Of a DNA stretch of 64,000 nt, positions 1 through 9,878 are shown piece by piece. The translations under genes were made by a program, and so were the position numbers. Location: contig NZ_CP071445.1 in assembly GCF_017352195.1 (NCBI RefSeq), positions 2,790,001 to 2,854,000 of the forward strand, given 5' to 3'. The notes under the pieces were generated by a model. The model was given only the letters and a program-made list of their open reading frames with translations, was not told the origin of the DNA and made no database searches. Origin of the DNA: Sedimentibacter sp. zth1. GTDB taxonomy: Bacteria > Bacillota > Clostridia > Tissierellales > Sedimentibacteraceae. The stretch's first letter is position 1. Each line of letters opens with the position of its first letter.

Positions 1-3000
1 CTATATAAAAAGAAGTCTATAAGATCAGGCATTACAGCTTCTCCGCCCTCTTTTTCAATAATTTTTACAATCTGATTATTAGAATAAGGATTGAATTTAA
101 CAAATATTTCACCGATCAATCCTATTTTGGGCTTTCTACTATGTTTTAAAGGTAAATTATCAAAGTCTTTCACAATACCACTTATGATTTCTTTAGATTT
201 AAATAACTTTCCAGTAGTTATATCTTCAATACAAGCCTGCTTCCATTTAGCATGTAATTCTTCTGCAGAACCTTTCACTATCTCATAAGGTCGAGTTCTA
301 TAAATTAATCTCATAAAAAGATCACCATATAATATTGACATAATCATTTTGTTTAGCATAGGAAGGGTAATTTTAAAGCCTGGATTTTTTTCTAATCCTA
401 CAGCATTTAGTGATATTACTGGAATATGCCCCATACCAGCATCCTGCAACGCTTTCCTGATAATTGCTATATAGTTTGTAGCTCTACATACACCACCGGT
501 TTGAGAAATAATTACTGAGGTATTATTGGGATCATAGTCTCCATATTTCAAAGCAGTGATAATCTGTCCTACTACTATTATTGATGGGTAACAGGTATCA
601 TTATTAACATATTTTAAACCTTCTTCTATAACTCTATCATCTACTTTAGGAAGCACCTTGAAATTATATCCACAACTTTTAATTGCTTCCTCAAGTAATT
701 CAAAATGGATAGGAGACAACTGAGGAGAGAGAATAGTATGCTTTTTCTTCATCTCATTCGTAAACAAAACTCTTTTCCAATGTTCATTCATAGGTTTAGG
801 TTTAATGTGATTTTTTTCTCGTTCTTCAATAGCTGCTTTTAGTGATCGAAGCCTTATTCTAGCAGCACCCAGATTATTCACTTCATCAATTTTTATTAGT
901 GTATATAATTTATTGTTGTTTTCTAAAATTTCGGCAACCATGTCTGTTGCAATTGCATCTAAACCACATCCAAATGAGTTTAGCTGAACTACCTCAAGAT
1001 AATCAAGCTTACTTACAAAAGAGGCTGCTGCATAGGCCCTTGAATGATAAGTCCACTGGTCAACTACTCTTAATGGACTTTGAATATTTCCTAGATGAGC
1101 AACTGAATCTTCTGTGAGAACAGCCATGCCTAAATTATTAATAAGTTCAGGAATGCCATGATTTATTTCAGGATCGATATGATATGGTCTTCCACAGAGG
1201 ACAATTCCTTTTTTGTTACTTCTTCTTAAATATTGAAGAGTTTCTTCTCCTTTTTTCCTTATATCTTCTTTAAACCTCTCATTTTCGTTCCATGCTAAGG
1301 AAAGGGCTTTGTCTATTTCATTTTTTCTAAAACCATGTTCCTTAAAAGTATCGTAAAGGACTTTTGCCAATGCATTTTTATTATCTAAAGTAACAAAAGG
1401 ATTTATGAATTTAATGTTTTTCTCTTTTAAAACTTCCATATTGCTTCTTATTACTTCCGGGTATGATATTACTAATGCACAATTCAAACTATTATCACTG
1501 TGATTAAATTCTTTTTTTTCATAAAAAACACAAGGATAAAAAATCATATCTACTTTACTCTCAACAAGACTCATTATATGGCCGTGAACAAGTTTTGCTG
1601 GGTAGCAGGCTGATTCAGATGGTATAGTTTCCAGCCCTTTTTCATATATCTTCTTATTACTTCTTGGAGATATTTCGACTCTGTAACCAAGCTCCGTAAG
1701 GAAAGTGAACCACAGTGGATAATTTTGATATATATTCATTACTCTTGGAATACCTATAACTGCCTTAGATTTCTCTTTTGGTAATGGCAGATATTTGAAC
1801 AATCTTTCATACTTATATGCGTACAGATTAGGAATATCCTTTACTTCTTCTAACTTTCCGCTTCCTCTCTCGCACCTATTACCACTTACAAAACTACTTC
1901 CATCATCAAACCTATTGATAGTAAGTAAGCAATTATTCACACATCCATTGCATCTTTTATGATGAACTTCACTTTGAAATTTATCTAACTTTTCTCTAGT
2001 TAAAAGACCGCTTTTTTCACCCTCCACAGACCTCTCTTTTGCAATTAAAGCACACCCATAAGCTCCCATCAAACCTGCAATGTTAGGTCTTACTACTTCT
2101 CTTCCAGATATGAGTTCAAAACTTCTCAGTACCGCATCATTAAGAAAAGTGCCTCCTTGAACAATAATTTTTTTACCCATCTTTTCTGGATTCTTAATTT
2201 TTATAACTTTTTGCAGAGCGTTATTTATAAGAGAATATGATAGTCCAGCAGATATATCCCCAACTGTGGCTCCTTCTTTCTGCGCCTGCTTAACTCTTGA
2301 GTTCATAAACACAGTGCATCTAGAACCAAGATCAACAGGTTCCTTTGCAAGAAGAGCCTTTCTACTAAACTCGTCAATTGTTAAATTCAATGATTCAGCA
2401 AATGTCTCAACAAATGATCCACAACCAGAAGAACAAGCTTCATTGAGCATTATATTCTCTATTACTCCATTTTTAACCTTCAGGCATTTCATATCCTGAC
2501 CACCGATATCTAATATAAACTCCACACCAGGCAAAAATCTTTCAGCAGCCTTATAATGAGCAATAGTTTCAATCTCCCCAATATCAATTTTTAAAGCAGT
2601 TTTTATTAATCCTTCTCCATAACCGGTTACTACAGACTTAACTATTTCTGCTTCCTTTGGAAGATTATTATACAAATCACTAATTATGTATACAACTCTT
2701 TTAAGAGGGTTTCCTTCATTACTACCATAATATGTATACAATATTTCATGATTTTCTCCTATAAGAACAACTTTTGTGGTGGTTGAGCCCGCGTCGATGC
2801 CTAAAAAACACTTACCTTTATACTCTGACAGTTCAACTTTTCTTATTTTTTCCTTTGAATGTCTCTTTCTGAATTGGTTTAATTCTTCTTCATCAATAAA
2901 CAATGGTCTTAATCTTTTTACTTCATTTTTATTACTCTTCCCTAGATTATCTAACCTATCGTATAGTTCTTTAAATGTTAAAGGGTTACTTTTTTCTGAA

Positions 3001-3767
3001 GAAATAGCTGCGCCTAATGCAACAAAGTAATGTGAATTTGAAGGAAATAGAACATTTTCATCTGTTAAATTCAAAGTTTCAATAAATCTCTTTCTTAATT
3101 CTGAAAGAAAGTATAGTGGGCCACCAAGAAATGCAACTTTACCTTTAATTGGCCGTCCACATGCAAGACCACTGATTGTTTGAGTCACTATACTTTGAAA
3201 TACTGATGCTGCAATATCTTCCTTAGCAGCACCTTCGTTTAAAAGGGGTTGAATATCACTTTTAGCAAAAACTCCACATCTTGCTGCTATAGGGTAAATA
3301 TTTCTATGGTTCTTTGCTAATTCATTTAAGCCACTTGGATCTGTTTTAAGCAAAGATGCCATCTGATCTATAAATGCTCCAGTGCCTCCTGCACAAGATC
3401 CATTCATTCTCTGTTCTACTCCATTTTTAAAATATGTAATTTTGGCATCTTCTCCACCTAGTTCTATGGCTACATCTGCACTATTAATAAACTTTTCAAC
3501 TGCTAAACTACAGGCAATTACTTCTTGAATAAATGGTACATCTAGCCATTCAGAAACTGCTAAACCGCTAGATCCAGTTACCTTAAATGTTATACATTCT
3601 TGATTAAATATATTATAAACTTCCTCAATGAGTTCTTTTACACTATTTTTAATATCAGAAAAATGTCTCTTATATTTACTGTAAAGTGTCTTTTCATTTT
3701 TATCTAGCACTACAATTTTTATTGTTGTTGATCCAACATCAAAACCTACATGCAACATATCCTTCAT
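1..3767 (-). CDS. 2-hydroxyacyl-CoA dehydratase activase, large fused form (3' end beyond window)
   Basis: ATP-driven electron activator of the BadF/BadG/HgdC family fused to a DUF2229-type domain; about 1255 residues are visible and the frame is still open at base 1. Two ASKHA ATPase units are seen: residues 5-17 ([10 protein letters not shown]) and near 316 ([10 protein letters not shown]). The first has Cys125 (NGSCAGGTG) and Cys164 ([11 protein letters not shown]), matching the two cysteines that bind the [4Fe-4S] cluster in HgdC. A cysteine motif RCNGCVNNC lies near residue 608, followed by the DUF2229-like part. Family members feed low-potential electrons to 2-hydroxyacyl-CoA dehydratase-like or double-cubane-cluster proteins. 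No dehydratase subunit lies in the window, so the partner is unknown. The start at 3767 has GAGGTAGAGAT just upstream; a second in-frame ATG three codons in is possible. Confidence 0.85.
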   Translation of the reverse strand, partial: MKDMLHVGFDVGSTTIKIVVLDKNEKTLYSKYKRHFSDIKNSVKELIEEVYNIFNQECITFKVTGSSGLAVSEWLDVPFIQEVIACSLAVEKFINSADVAIELGGEDAKITYFKNGVEQRMNGSCAGGTGAFIDQMASLLKTDPSGLNELAKNHRNIYPIAARCGVFAKSDIQPLLNEGAAKEDIAASVFQSIVTQTISGLACGRPIKGKVAFLGGPLYFLSELRKRFIETLNLTDENVLFPSNSHYFVALGAAISSEKSNPLTFKELYDRLDNLGKSNKNEVKRLRPLFIDEEELNQFRKRHSKEKIRKVELSEYKGKCFLGIDAGSTTTKVVLIGENHEILYTYYGSNEGNPLKRVVYIISDLYNNLPKEAEIVKSVVTGYGEGLIKTALKIDIGEIETIAHYKAAERFLPGVEFILDIGGQDMKCLKVKNGVIENIMLNEACSSGCGSFVETFAESLNLTIDEFSRKALLAKEPVDLGSRCTVFMNSRVKQAQKEGATVGDISAGLSYSLINNALQKVIKIKNPEKMGKKIIVQGGTFLNDAVLRSFELISGREVVRPNIAGLMGAYGCALIAKERSVEGEKSGLLTREKLDKFQSEVHHKRCNGCVNNCLLTINRFDDGSSFVSGNRCERGSGKLEEVKDIPNLYAYKYERLFKYLPLPKEKSKAVIGIPRVMNIYQNYPLWFTFLTELGYRVEISPRSNKKIYEKGLETIPSESACYPAKLVHGHIMSLVESKVDMIFYPCVFYEKKEFNHSDNSLNCALVISYPEVIRSNMEVLKEKNIKFINPFVTLDNKNALAKVLYDTFKEHGFRKNEIDKALSLAWNENERFKEDIRKKGEETLQYLRRSNKKGIVLCGRPYHIDPEINHGIPELINNLGMAVLTEDSVAHLGNIQSPLRVVDQWTYHSRAYAAASFVSKLDYLEVVQLNSFGCGLDAIATDMVAEILENNNKLYTLIKIDEVNNLGAARIRLRSLKAAIEEREKNHIKPKPMNEHWKRVLFTNEMKKKHTILSPQLSPIHFELLEEAIKSCGYNFKVLPKVDDRVIEEGLKYVNNDTCYPSIIVVGQIITALKYGDYDPNNTSVIISQTGGVCRATNYIAIIRKALQDAGMGHIPVISLNAVGLEKNPGFKITLPMLNKMIMSILYGDLFMRLIYRTRPYEIVKGSAEELHAKWKQACIEDITTGKLFKSKEIISGIVKDFDNLPLKHSRKPKIGLIGEIFVKFNPYSNNQIVKIIEKEGGEAVMPDLIDFFLY

Positions 3768-3917
3768 ATCTCTACCTCTTTCTAACTAATTTGATATAGT
3801 TTAAGCACCGATAGATATTCTTACCATTTTTTTGAATCTTATTACTAAATGTTGAAATAAAAAAAAGCGTTAGCATATGCATTTTGCAATCTGATAGCAC
3901 CTATCTATATTATTAGC

Positions 3918-4484
3918 TTACTTATTAGTAAAAGATATTTTCCTAAATGCAGCCAAAATGCCTGCTAAAGTTGCTCCAAATATATTAAACATTAAATCTA
4001 AATTAGTATCTACTTGACCGTGTTGGTTTTTAGTTTTAAATATAATATCTAAAATAAATTCTAAATTTTCAAGAAAAACTCCAACAGTAATTCCAATAGA
4101 TGTTATAAGAATAAAAATAAATATCTTAGATCGTGAAAAGAAACTAGCAGTTGAATCCATGATTGAATAACAGAAAAGCGAAAGTGAAAAAGTTCCAAAT
4201 ACATGTAAAGCTTTATCAAACCAATTTGTAGTTATGTAAAGGTTAAGGTATTGCCCAAATGAGTTATGTAATATTGCTGTTATAATAACTAATGCCTTAA
4301 TATAATTTTTTACCTTAAATTTCTTTTTATTTTCAAAATAAATAAAAAGTAAATAACTAAGATATATTGGTATTAAATTATAAATAAAATGATGTTCCTT
4401 TTTCAGTATAAAGCCGATTGCAGTTAGAAACATAATTATTGAGAAGTAAATAGTCAAAAGTTTTGAAATGTTGTTTTTTTTCAT
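3918..4484 (-). CDS. Multi-pass membrane protein, YjdF/DUF2238-like
   Basis: A 188-residue protein with about five hydrophobic segments (roughly residues 8-27, 35-50, 62-80, 90-110, 122-142 and a C-terminal stretch). The motif pattern WFDKALHVFGT, then GVFLENLEFI, then DTNLDLMFNIFGA resembles YjdF/DUF2238 membrane proteins, in which Asp, His, Glu and Asn sit inside or next to helices. The biochemical role of that family is not established. An AAAGG ribosome site lies about 9 bases before the ATG. It is transcribed in the same direction as the activase downstream of it, with a 150-base gap, so it may or may not be cotranscribed. The family assignment is tentative; that it is an intact membrane protein is clear. 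Confidence 0.55.
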   Translation of the reverse strand: MKKNNISKLLTIYFSIIMFLTAIGFILKKEHHFIYNLIPIYLSYLLFIYFENKKKFKVKNYIKALVIITAILHNSFGQYLNLYITTNWFDKALHVFGTFSLSLFCYSIMDSTASFFSRSKIFIFILITSIGITVGVFLENLEFILDIIFKTKNQHGQVDTNLDLMFNIFGATLAGILAAFRKISFTNK

Positions 4485-4785
4485 GAAAAATACCTTTCAT
4501 ATTTTATTTTCTTTATTTTCTTTGAATATTGAAACAATAATAACAAAAAAGTTAATGATATGAAGTGAAATTTAAATCATCATTGTTATCACAAAAATAT
4601 TAACAAAAAATTGTTTATATATATTATTCCCAAAATTTAATTTTAAATTATGAATAATTGATCAAATTAATAACATTATTAGTCAAGTTTATTGCCTCTG
4701 GAGTGTTCTTAAAATAAGTTTTAATAAAAATATTAAAAATAGGAAAATATATGGGTTGAAGATAAAACATGAAAGGATGAAACCT
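4485..4785. other. Intergenic region, no gene seen
   Basis: Very AT-rich spacer between the divergent membrane-protein gene and the radical SAM remnant. I see no open frame, RNA gene or convincing promoter pair; only a ribosome site (AAAGGATG) before the remnant at 4786. Confidence 0.5.
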
Positions 4786-4887
4786 ATGTATAAACCTGGA
4801 TACTTAAAATTACTTGAAAGCGGTGAATTAGAGGAAAGAGTTAATCTTCTATATTTAAAGGAACGGTTCTTTTTGTTTGACGGGTAA
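4786..4887 (+). pseudogene. Radical SAM (PflA-like) protein, 5' fragment
   Basis: The first ~25 codons (MYKPGYLKLLESGELEERV) match the typical N-terminus of COG1313-type radical SAM proteins related to pyruvate formate-lyase activase. The frame then runs into the AGGAACGGTT element at about 4858 and stops at 4887, before the CxxxCxxC cluster motif those proteins need. It is therefore a truncated remnant, apparently cut off by the mobile element. Family call from the N-terminus only. Confidence 0.5.
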
Positions 4888-5096
4888 ACAAAAGGAATAA
4901 ATAAAGAGAAAATATTTCAGAAAGAAGTACATAAAAATAAAGTAATAGAAATAATCAAATATACAAAAGAAGATAAGCAAGATAATATTGAAAATATAGT
5001 AAATAATACAATTGAAAATTTTGCAAATGAAAACCAAATTACAGATCAAGTTCAATTTTACAGATAAAAAAAGAAGAATTAGCAGCGAGACTTTTA
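4858..5096 (+). mobile_element. RAYT-derived short element, copy A (right end lost)
   Basis: The left tip AGGAACGGTTCTTTTTGTTT and about 235 bases of internal sequence match the other seven copies in this window. The shared sequence ends at the start of a GNAT remnant at about 5096, so the right inverted end AACCGTCCCT is missing. It carries only degenerate pieces of a Y1-type transposase frame. It sits between a beheaded radical SAM gene and a GNAT tail, so a deletion may have started from this copy. Confidence 0.75.
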
Positions 5097-5207
5097 GAAA
5101 AGTATTGTTTTAAATTGGATGGGAGATTAAGAGAACATTATTGGATTAATAAAAATAAATATGACCAGCTTATTTATTCTATTCTTAGAAATGAATGGAT
5201 TAAGTAA
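5094..5207 (+). pseudogene. GNAT N-acetyltransferase, 3' fragment
   Basis: About 37 codons (LEKYCFKLDGRLREHYWI, then DQLIYSILRNEWIK and stop) match the C-terminal end of RimJ/RimL-like GNAT acetyltransferases, where REHYW and YSIL.xEW are typical. The N-terminal acetyl-CoA-binding part is absent; the fragment abuts mobile element copy A directly. Non-functional remnant. Confidence 0.6.
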
Positions 5208-5277
5208 TGAGTATTTAAATTATTCAAAACATTCCTACATTATGAACTATAGAGTAAATTAAAAGGAGGACAAATGT

Positions 5278-5936
5278 ATGAATAATATTGTTAATAGTGA
5301 ATCCTTTGAAAAAGTTGAAGCGATCAATAAAGGTTGGTTAAATGATAAGAAATATTACGTAGAAACCTCAGAATATAAGAAACTACTTCTGCGAGTAGCG
5401 GAAAGAGTGTATATTCCCTTCTTTCATGGTGTATTGGTGAAGATGCTGAAGTTGTCCTACCGCGTCTTTCAGAAACCGAGCAATATGTGCTTGGAATAAA
5501 GTCTGGTGAAATGCTTAGAAAAATTCATTCTATCCCTGCATCCAAAGAACAGGAAGAATTTAACCGTATTGTATGGAGTGCAACGGTCAGTCCTCATTTT
5601 GCAACAGGGCAAATCAATGGTTATTTTGACGGTAGACCCCCTATTGAGTTTTTCAAGCTGTTAGCATTTTACATTTCGGGTAATACACTTTCGTCAATTT
5701 ATTGGGCAATACAGTTTGGTGAAAAAGAAATTTCAACAATGAAAAATCAAGCAAAGAATGTACTGTCATGGTTTGACAATATGAACAATCCTGTGCCAAC
5801 TTGGTATTTGCAGGAATTTTATATTCAGTACATAGACAATGTCCCGTATAAACTGAAAGCTGTTAGCAATGATCGAAGCCAACGGCAACAATCCATACGA
5901 CAGTTTATAGTAGAATGGAATATAGCCAGAATGTAA
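5278..5936 (+). pseudogene. Aminoglycoside phosphotransferase-like gene, decayed
   Basis: The start (MNNIVNSESFEKVEAINKG, with KYYVETSEYKKLLLRVAE) matches the N-lobe of small-molecule kinases of the aminoglycoside/homoserine phosphotransferase fold. The frame then jumps: from about 5421 the reading continues in another frame as LSWCIGEDAEVVLPRLSE and KSGEMLRKIHSIPA. It then passes straight to a C-terminal part (SPHFATGQINGYFDG, FGEKEISTMKNQAK). The stretch that should hold the catalytic HGDxxxxN and DxD motifs is missing. At least one frameshift and one internal deletion are needed. The last ~40 codons after WYLQ do not look like this family and are unassigned. A good ribosome site (AAGGAGG, about 5263-5269) precedes the start. 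Confidence 0.6.
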
Positions 5937-6058
5937 AATATGAAATGTTTTACACAGCCTAACTCTGTATTTTTATCATACCACAAACAACAATTTTCTT
6001 ATTTTACGTCGCAACAGTAAAATCATACGGTTTAAATGTAGTTAAGGAGAATGTCAAT

Positions 6059-6591
6059 ATGAGTGAAAAAATTCCATATATTTTAAAACCTTTGTTATAT
6101 GAATATGAATCAAATTTAAAAAAGTATTTTGGAAATAAGATATTTGGCGTATACCTTTATAATTCTGTGACTTGGTGGACATTAAAATATAATGGAATAC
6201 CTATAAATAGTCCGAATGTTAAGTGGGATAATATTGTAGAAACAATGAATTATAATTTAAATAGTTATTGGAAAAAGAAATTGTATGAAAAAGACATATT
6301 CTTATCAGATGAATGGATTGAGTTTGCTGTATTGACATTATGTAGGATATTATACACACTTGATAATAAAAGCATAACTACGAAAATTCAATCTGCATAA
6401 TATACAGTAGAGATAATCCTAAAGAATATAAATTAATTGTTGAAGAGGCTATAAAAATTAGAAAAAACTCTTGTGATAAATCTTTATATGAGACAGAATT
6501 TGAAAGGGAAAATGAATTAAAATGTTTTATGAATTATTTAATAGATTATTGTAATAAAGAATATAATTTGGTAGCAGAGAATTTACTTTGA
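6059..6591 (+). pseudogene. Aminoglycoside nucleotidyltransferase (ANT/AadA-like), decayed
   Basis: The N-terminal 33 residues (ILKPLLYEYESNLKKYFG, FGVYLYNSV) fit the start of AadA/ANT(9)-type adenylyltransferases. The next residues (TWWTLKYNGIPINSPN, then VETMNYNLNSYW) belong to the C-terminal helical domain. The segment with the GSxxxG and DxD nucleotidyl-transfer motifs is deleted. A stop follows at 6400, but the tail continues in another frame (EEAIKIRKNS to a TGA at 6591), as expected for the end of this family. Two lesions are therefore visible. The 113-codon open frame cannot make an active enzyme. Confidence 0.6.
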
Positions 6592-6911
6592 ATATTTGAA
6601 TGAAGTTGTTACTTTCAGGGAAAAAAACATTTAAGGTTCCAAAGTGGCTGAAGGATTTAATTAACGAGTAAAGGAAAAGGTGAAAGGGTTAAATTTTTAA
6701 GAGCAGGGGTAGAATTTCAGGATTAGGCTATATAACGTGTGTTTTATATAGAGATATTATTTTTTTGATATTTTAGTTTACCCCCCTGTTAGAATAAGTA
6801 TAAACTTTTTGGCAAAAGTATAAACAAATCGGCGATACTAATACAATTTAGCGTAAGTAAGTCATTTAAATATTTGTGGTGCATCCAATATTACCATAGC
6901 TGAATTTGTTA
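6592..6911. other. Intergenic region, no intact gene
   Basis: Contains a short unassigned peptide-like stretch (FKVPKWLKDLINE, ending near 6670) and AT-rich sequence. No RNA gene or promoter that I can support. Confidence 0.4.
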
Positions 6912-6937
6912 ACAGCCTCCTATTAAAAGAAGGCTGT
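6912..6937 (-). terminator. Hairpin downstream of sspH
   Basis: Seven-base stem ACAGCCT/AGGCTGT with a 12-base loop, 24 bases past the sspH stop codon. There is no clear T-run on the minus side, so it may be a weak terminator or simply a stabilising 3' hairpin. Confidence 0.4.
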
Positions 6938-6960
6938 GAAAGCTTTTATTCCATTATATT

Positions 6961-7140
6961 TTATTTCTCTACTAAATTATTTAATGATACTTCTTGTTTG
7001 TTATCTGGTTGGTTGATGAAGTGGACTTGTGCTGTATTATTATTTTCGTTAATAGTTTCAATATAAACTTGCATACCATTATAGCTTACGTTAATCATAT
7101 TTGGACTAGAAATAATATCCTTTATACGTTGTTTATTCAA
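6961..7140 (-). CDS. sspH: Small acid-soluble spore protein, H type
   Basis: A 59-residue protein: NKQRIKDIISSPNMINVSYN, then GMQVYIETINENNNTAQVHF and a short acidic tail. This follows the SspH pattern (QRAQEIVxSPxxxNVTYNGxPVYIE). SspH-type proteins are minor spore-core proteins; expression by a forespore sigma factor is known for Bacillus and is only presumed here. I choose the TTG at 7140 because AAGGAGG sits 8 bases upstream of it and the family's N-terminus begins there. An upstream in-frame ATG at 7188 would add 16 residues, lacks such a site and is less likely. Confidence 0.8.
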   Translation of the reverse strand: MNKQRIKDIISSPNMINVSYNGMQVYIETINENNNTAQVHFINQPDNKQEVSLNNLVEK

Positions 7141-7244
7141 TATAGATACCTCCTTATTAATGTGAACAATTATATTATTCGCATTCAAATCAAGATTTAT
7201 TATTTATTAGAAAATGATAGTTTATGGAAAAAATCTTTTATAGG

Positions 7245-7454
7245 CTATGATTTCTGAATATTTGTTGTCATAGGTCCCTTTTCAGTTTCTTGAATATCAA
7301 AAGTAACACTTTCACCTTCATTCAAATCTTATTCAGGACCTTGTTCTTTAATTTGCAAATGATGAAAGAATACATCATTTCCTCCATTACAAGATATAAA
7401 GCTATATCCTTTTTCAGTATCAAACCATTTAACTGCACCAGTTACTTCAGCCAT
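7245..7454 (-). pseudogene. Cold-shock protein (CspA family) with an in-frame stop
   Basis: The frame reads MAEVTGAVKWFDTEKGYSFI, then DVFFHHLQIKEQG, then ESVTFDIQETEKGP. These are the RNA-binding KWF, YSFI (normally YGFI) and VFFHH motifs of a ~66-70-residue CspA-type single-strand nucleic-acid chaperone. Codon 42 is TAA (7329-7331), in the middle of the expected sequence between GPE and DLNEGE, where no other disruption is seen. The product would be a 41-residue N-terminal half. The ribosome site (GAGAGG) is intact, so decay looks recent. A sequencing error at this base is the main alternative. Confidence 0.8.
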
Positions 7455-7846
7455 AAGTTATTTCCTCTCTATTTTAATTATTACTAGATAGTATTTATTA
7501 AATTCAAGATTTTAATACCTTGAAAAATAAGGAAATTATATTTTTTTTAGAGGATAATTTTAATTTGCGTATAACTGTATCTCGATTTTTTTATGTAGCT
7601 TATTTGAAAATTATGGTATAATTTGATATGAAGAAATAAATGGTATGATTTTATTAGTTAGATAAAGAAATGTAACAAATATATTTTCAATATCTTTAAT
7701 AATTATAGCTAATGCAAAGAAAAATTTTTATGATTGCTAAGGTTTACCTATCAATTATATGTGCAAAGACGTTGTAATTAAAATAATATCAGTAAACAAT
7801 TGAAGATAAAGTTCAATCTATGAATTCAAATTAACATGGAATTTTA
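7455..7846. other. Intergenic region, no gene seen
   Basis: AT-rich spacer between the minus-strand cold-shock remnant and mobile element copy B. No open frame above 30 codons with a credible start, no hairpin terminator and no RNA gene that I can support. Confidence 0.45.
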
Positions 7847-8178
7847 GGGGACGGTTCTTTTTATTTGACAGATAAACAAGAGGAATAAATAAAGAGAAAA
7901 TATTTCAGAAAGAAGTACATAAAAACAAAGTTATAGAGATAATCAAATATATAAAAGAAGAAATTAAATGTTAAATATGCAATGTATTATAATAAATATG
8001 AAGACAGAAATGGACGTATGTTTCAAGATAGATTTAAAAGTGAAGCAGTGGAGGACGATAATTATTTAATAGGTGTGTTGATATATATATATATAATAAT
8101 ACCATAAAATCAAAATATTTGAAACAAAGAAACAAAAATATGAATAAAGTCAAATTTCAGACAAAAAGAACCGTCCCT
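7847..8178 (+). mobile_element. RAYT-derived short element, copy B
   Basis: Bounded by AGGGACGGTTCTTTTTATTT and its partner ACAAAAAGAACCGTCCCT. The inside holds broken transposase frames, including the stretch GRMFQDRFKSEAVEDDNYLI shared with copy E. It ends directly before the truncated TetR gene, so the 5' end of that gene was lost on this side. Confidence 0.8.
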
Positions 8179-8393
8179 AAAAACAAATTGAGAATTTAAT
8201 TGAGGCTGTAGTTCAACGTGTTTTTGCTATCTCGAACGAACTAATGACAAAGCAAACGGGACTATCAGCAATGGTTGCCAATGGTCATGTACCGTCTTGG
8301 CTCAATGAAAAGGACGTTGAAGAGTTACTTATGGAAATTGGTGAGGAGCTTTTGCTTGTCCATAAAATAAAACGGGGGGAGAACAAAAAATGA
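8179..8393 (+). pseudogene. TetR/AcrR-type regulator, 3' fragment (copy 1)
   Basis: An open frame without a start codon (ENLIEAVVQRVFAISNELM, then LSAMVANGHVPSWLNEKDVE) resembles the ligand-binding half of a TetR-family repressor. The DNA-binding helix-turn-helix is gone. Its TGA overlaps the ATG of the next gene (ATGA at 8390), the usual coupling of a regulator to its target operon. Compared with copy 2 (26387-26730) this copy keeps an earlier helix but has lost the middle, so the two copies decayed differently. Confidence 0.5.
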
Positions 8394-9786
8394 AAAAAAT
8401 AGTTATAATTGGTGGAGGAATTGCTGGGTTGAGTGCTGGTATCTTTGCCCAGAAAAATGGCTTTAATAGTATTATAGTGGAAAAGCACCATACTTTAGGT
8501 GGGGAGTGTACGGGCTGGGAGCGTCAAGGCTACCATATAGATGGTTGTATTCACTGGCTAGTGGGAACGAAAGAGGGAACCCAAATTCATGATCTTTGGA
8601 GCACCGTGGGTGCTCTAGACGGGGTTGAGATATACCACCCTGAGAGCTTTATGGCTGTTGAACACGACGGCGTAACAGTTAATTTCTATCGTGATCTTGA
8701 TCGGTTTAAGTCAAGCTGGCTAGAAATATCACCAGAAGACAAAGAAGAAATAGAAGAGTTTTACAGTGACATAAAGCGGCTACATTCATTTTCAATACCA
8801 TCAGGAAAGCCTGTAGATATGATGAGTCTAATTGAAAAAATAAAGTACATTTTCTCCATGAAAGATATTGGCACACTTATGCAGAAGTACGGAAAGATCA
8901 GTGTGAAGGAATTGGCCAAGAAGTTCAAGCACCCGGCGTTGAGGGAAGCAATAGCTTCCTTTATGCCAGAAGGAGATTACAGTGCAATATCCGTTCTTTT
9001 TCCTCTCGGTACTTTTACTAGTGGGCAGTCGTCTATTCCCGACGGGGGTTCTAAGGCACTAGCTAATCGCATGGTAGAGCGATACCTATCTTTAGGCGGA
9101 ACAGTGGAGGCTTCGTGTGAGGTGGTGGAAGCGGATATTGAAGGAGATACAGTAAAGGGTATTAAATGCAAAAACGGAAAATCGTTCGAAGCAGATTGCT
9201 TTATTGCCGCTTGTGACGCCAAGGTTTTATATGAAAAGCTACTAAAGGGACGTTACCCTGATCAAGAGTTTGAGAAAAGGTACAATAATCCAGATAGATA
9301 TCCTTTGGCATCAAACATTTATATCGGAATAGGCTATGAAGATGAAATGAACGACATTCCCCGGACACTTAAGTTTCCTGTAGAATCGGTAGATATTAAC
9401 CAAAATCAGAAACCAATAGAACATTTACAAATGACCCACTATGGCTACGAGCCTAACTTTGCTCCAAAGGGCATACTGTAATGACCTTTGCTATTAATCA
9501 ATTTAAGCCAGAACTAGATGCGTGGGAAGATTTGGTAAAAGATAAGGAAGCTTACGCTAAGGAAAAGACTCGGATTGGCGAAGCAGTAATCGATGCAATG
9601 GAAACTCGCTTTCCACACATGAAAGGAAAGCTGAAACTGCTGGATGTGGCCACTCCGCAAACCTACGTACGGTACTGCAATGCTTATCGTGGAGCCTTTA
9701 TGGGTTTTTGGCCGACTATTAGTGGAAGGTCTTTGGCTCATACAGACCAGCTAGTAAAAGTCAACAAGAAAAATAAAAAAGTTTAG
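8390..9786 (+). pseudogene. Phytoene-desaturase-like FAD oxidoreductase, copy 1 (frameshifted and IS-interrupted)
   Basis: A CrtI/phytoene-dehydrogenase-like flavoprotein: dinucleotide motif IIGGGIAGLSAGIFAQ at residues 5-20, then EKHHTLGGECTGW. Such enzymes use FAD to dehydrogenate or isomerise hydrophobic substrates; the substrate here is unknown. Compared with copy 2, one G is missing near 9470 (CCAAAGGGC versus CCAAAGGGGC), which stops the frame at 9481. The reading continues in another frame to 9750, where the IS110-family element begins. The last 11 codons to 9786 are element sequence. The missing C-terminus lies at 11537-11686. Non-functional in this copy. Confidence 0.8.
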
Positions 9787-9878
9787 TAATATTGTTTAGC
9801 TAAAAAAGTGTAACCTTAATAAACCCAAACAATGAATTGCTTGAAAAACAATTAAAACTTTATGTAAGGACTTAATAA

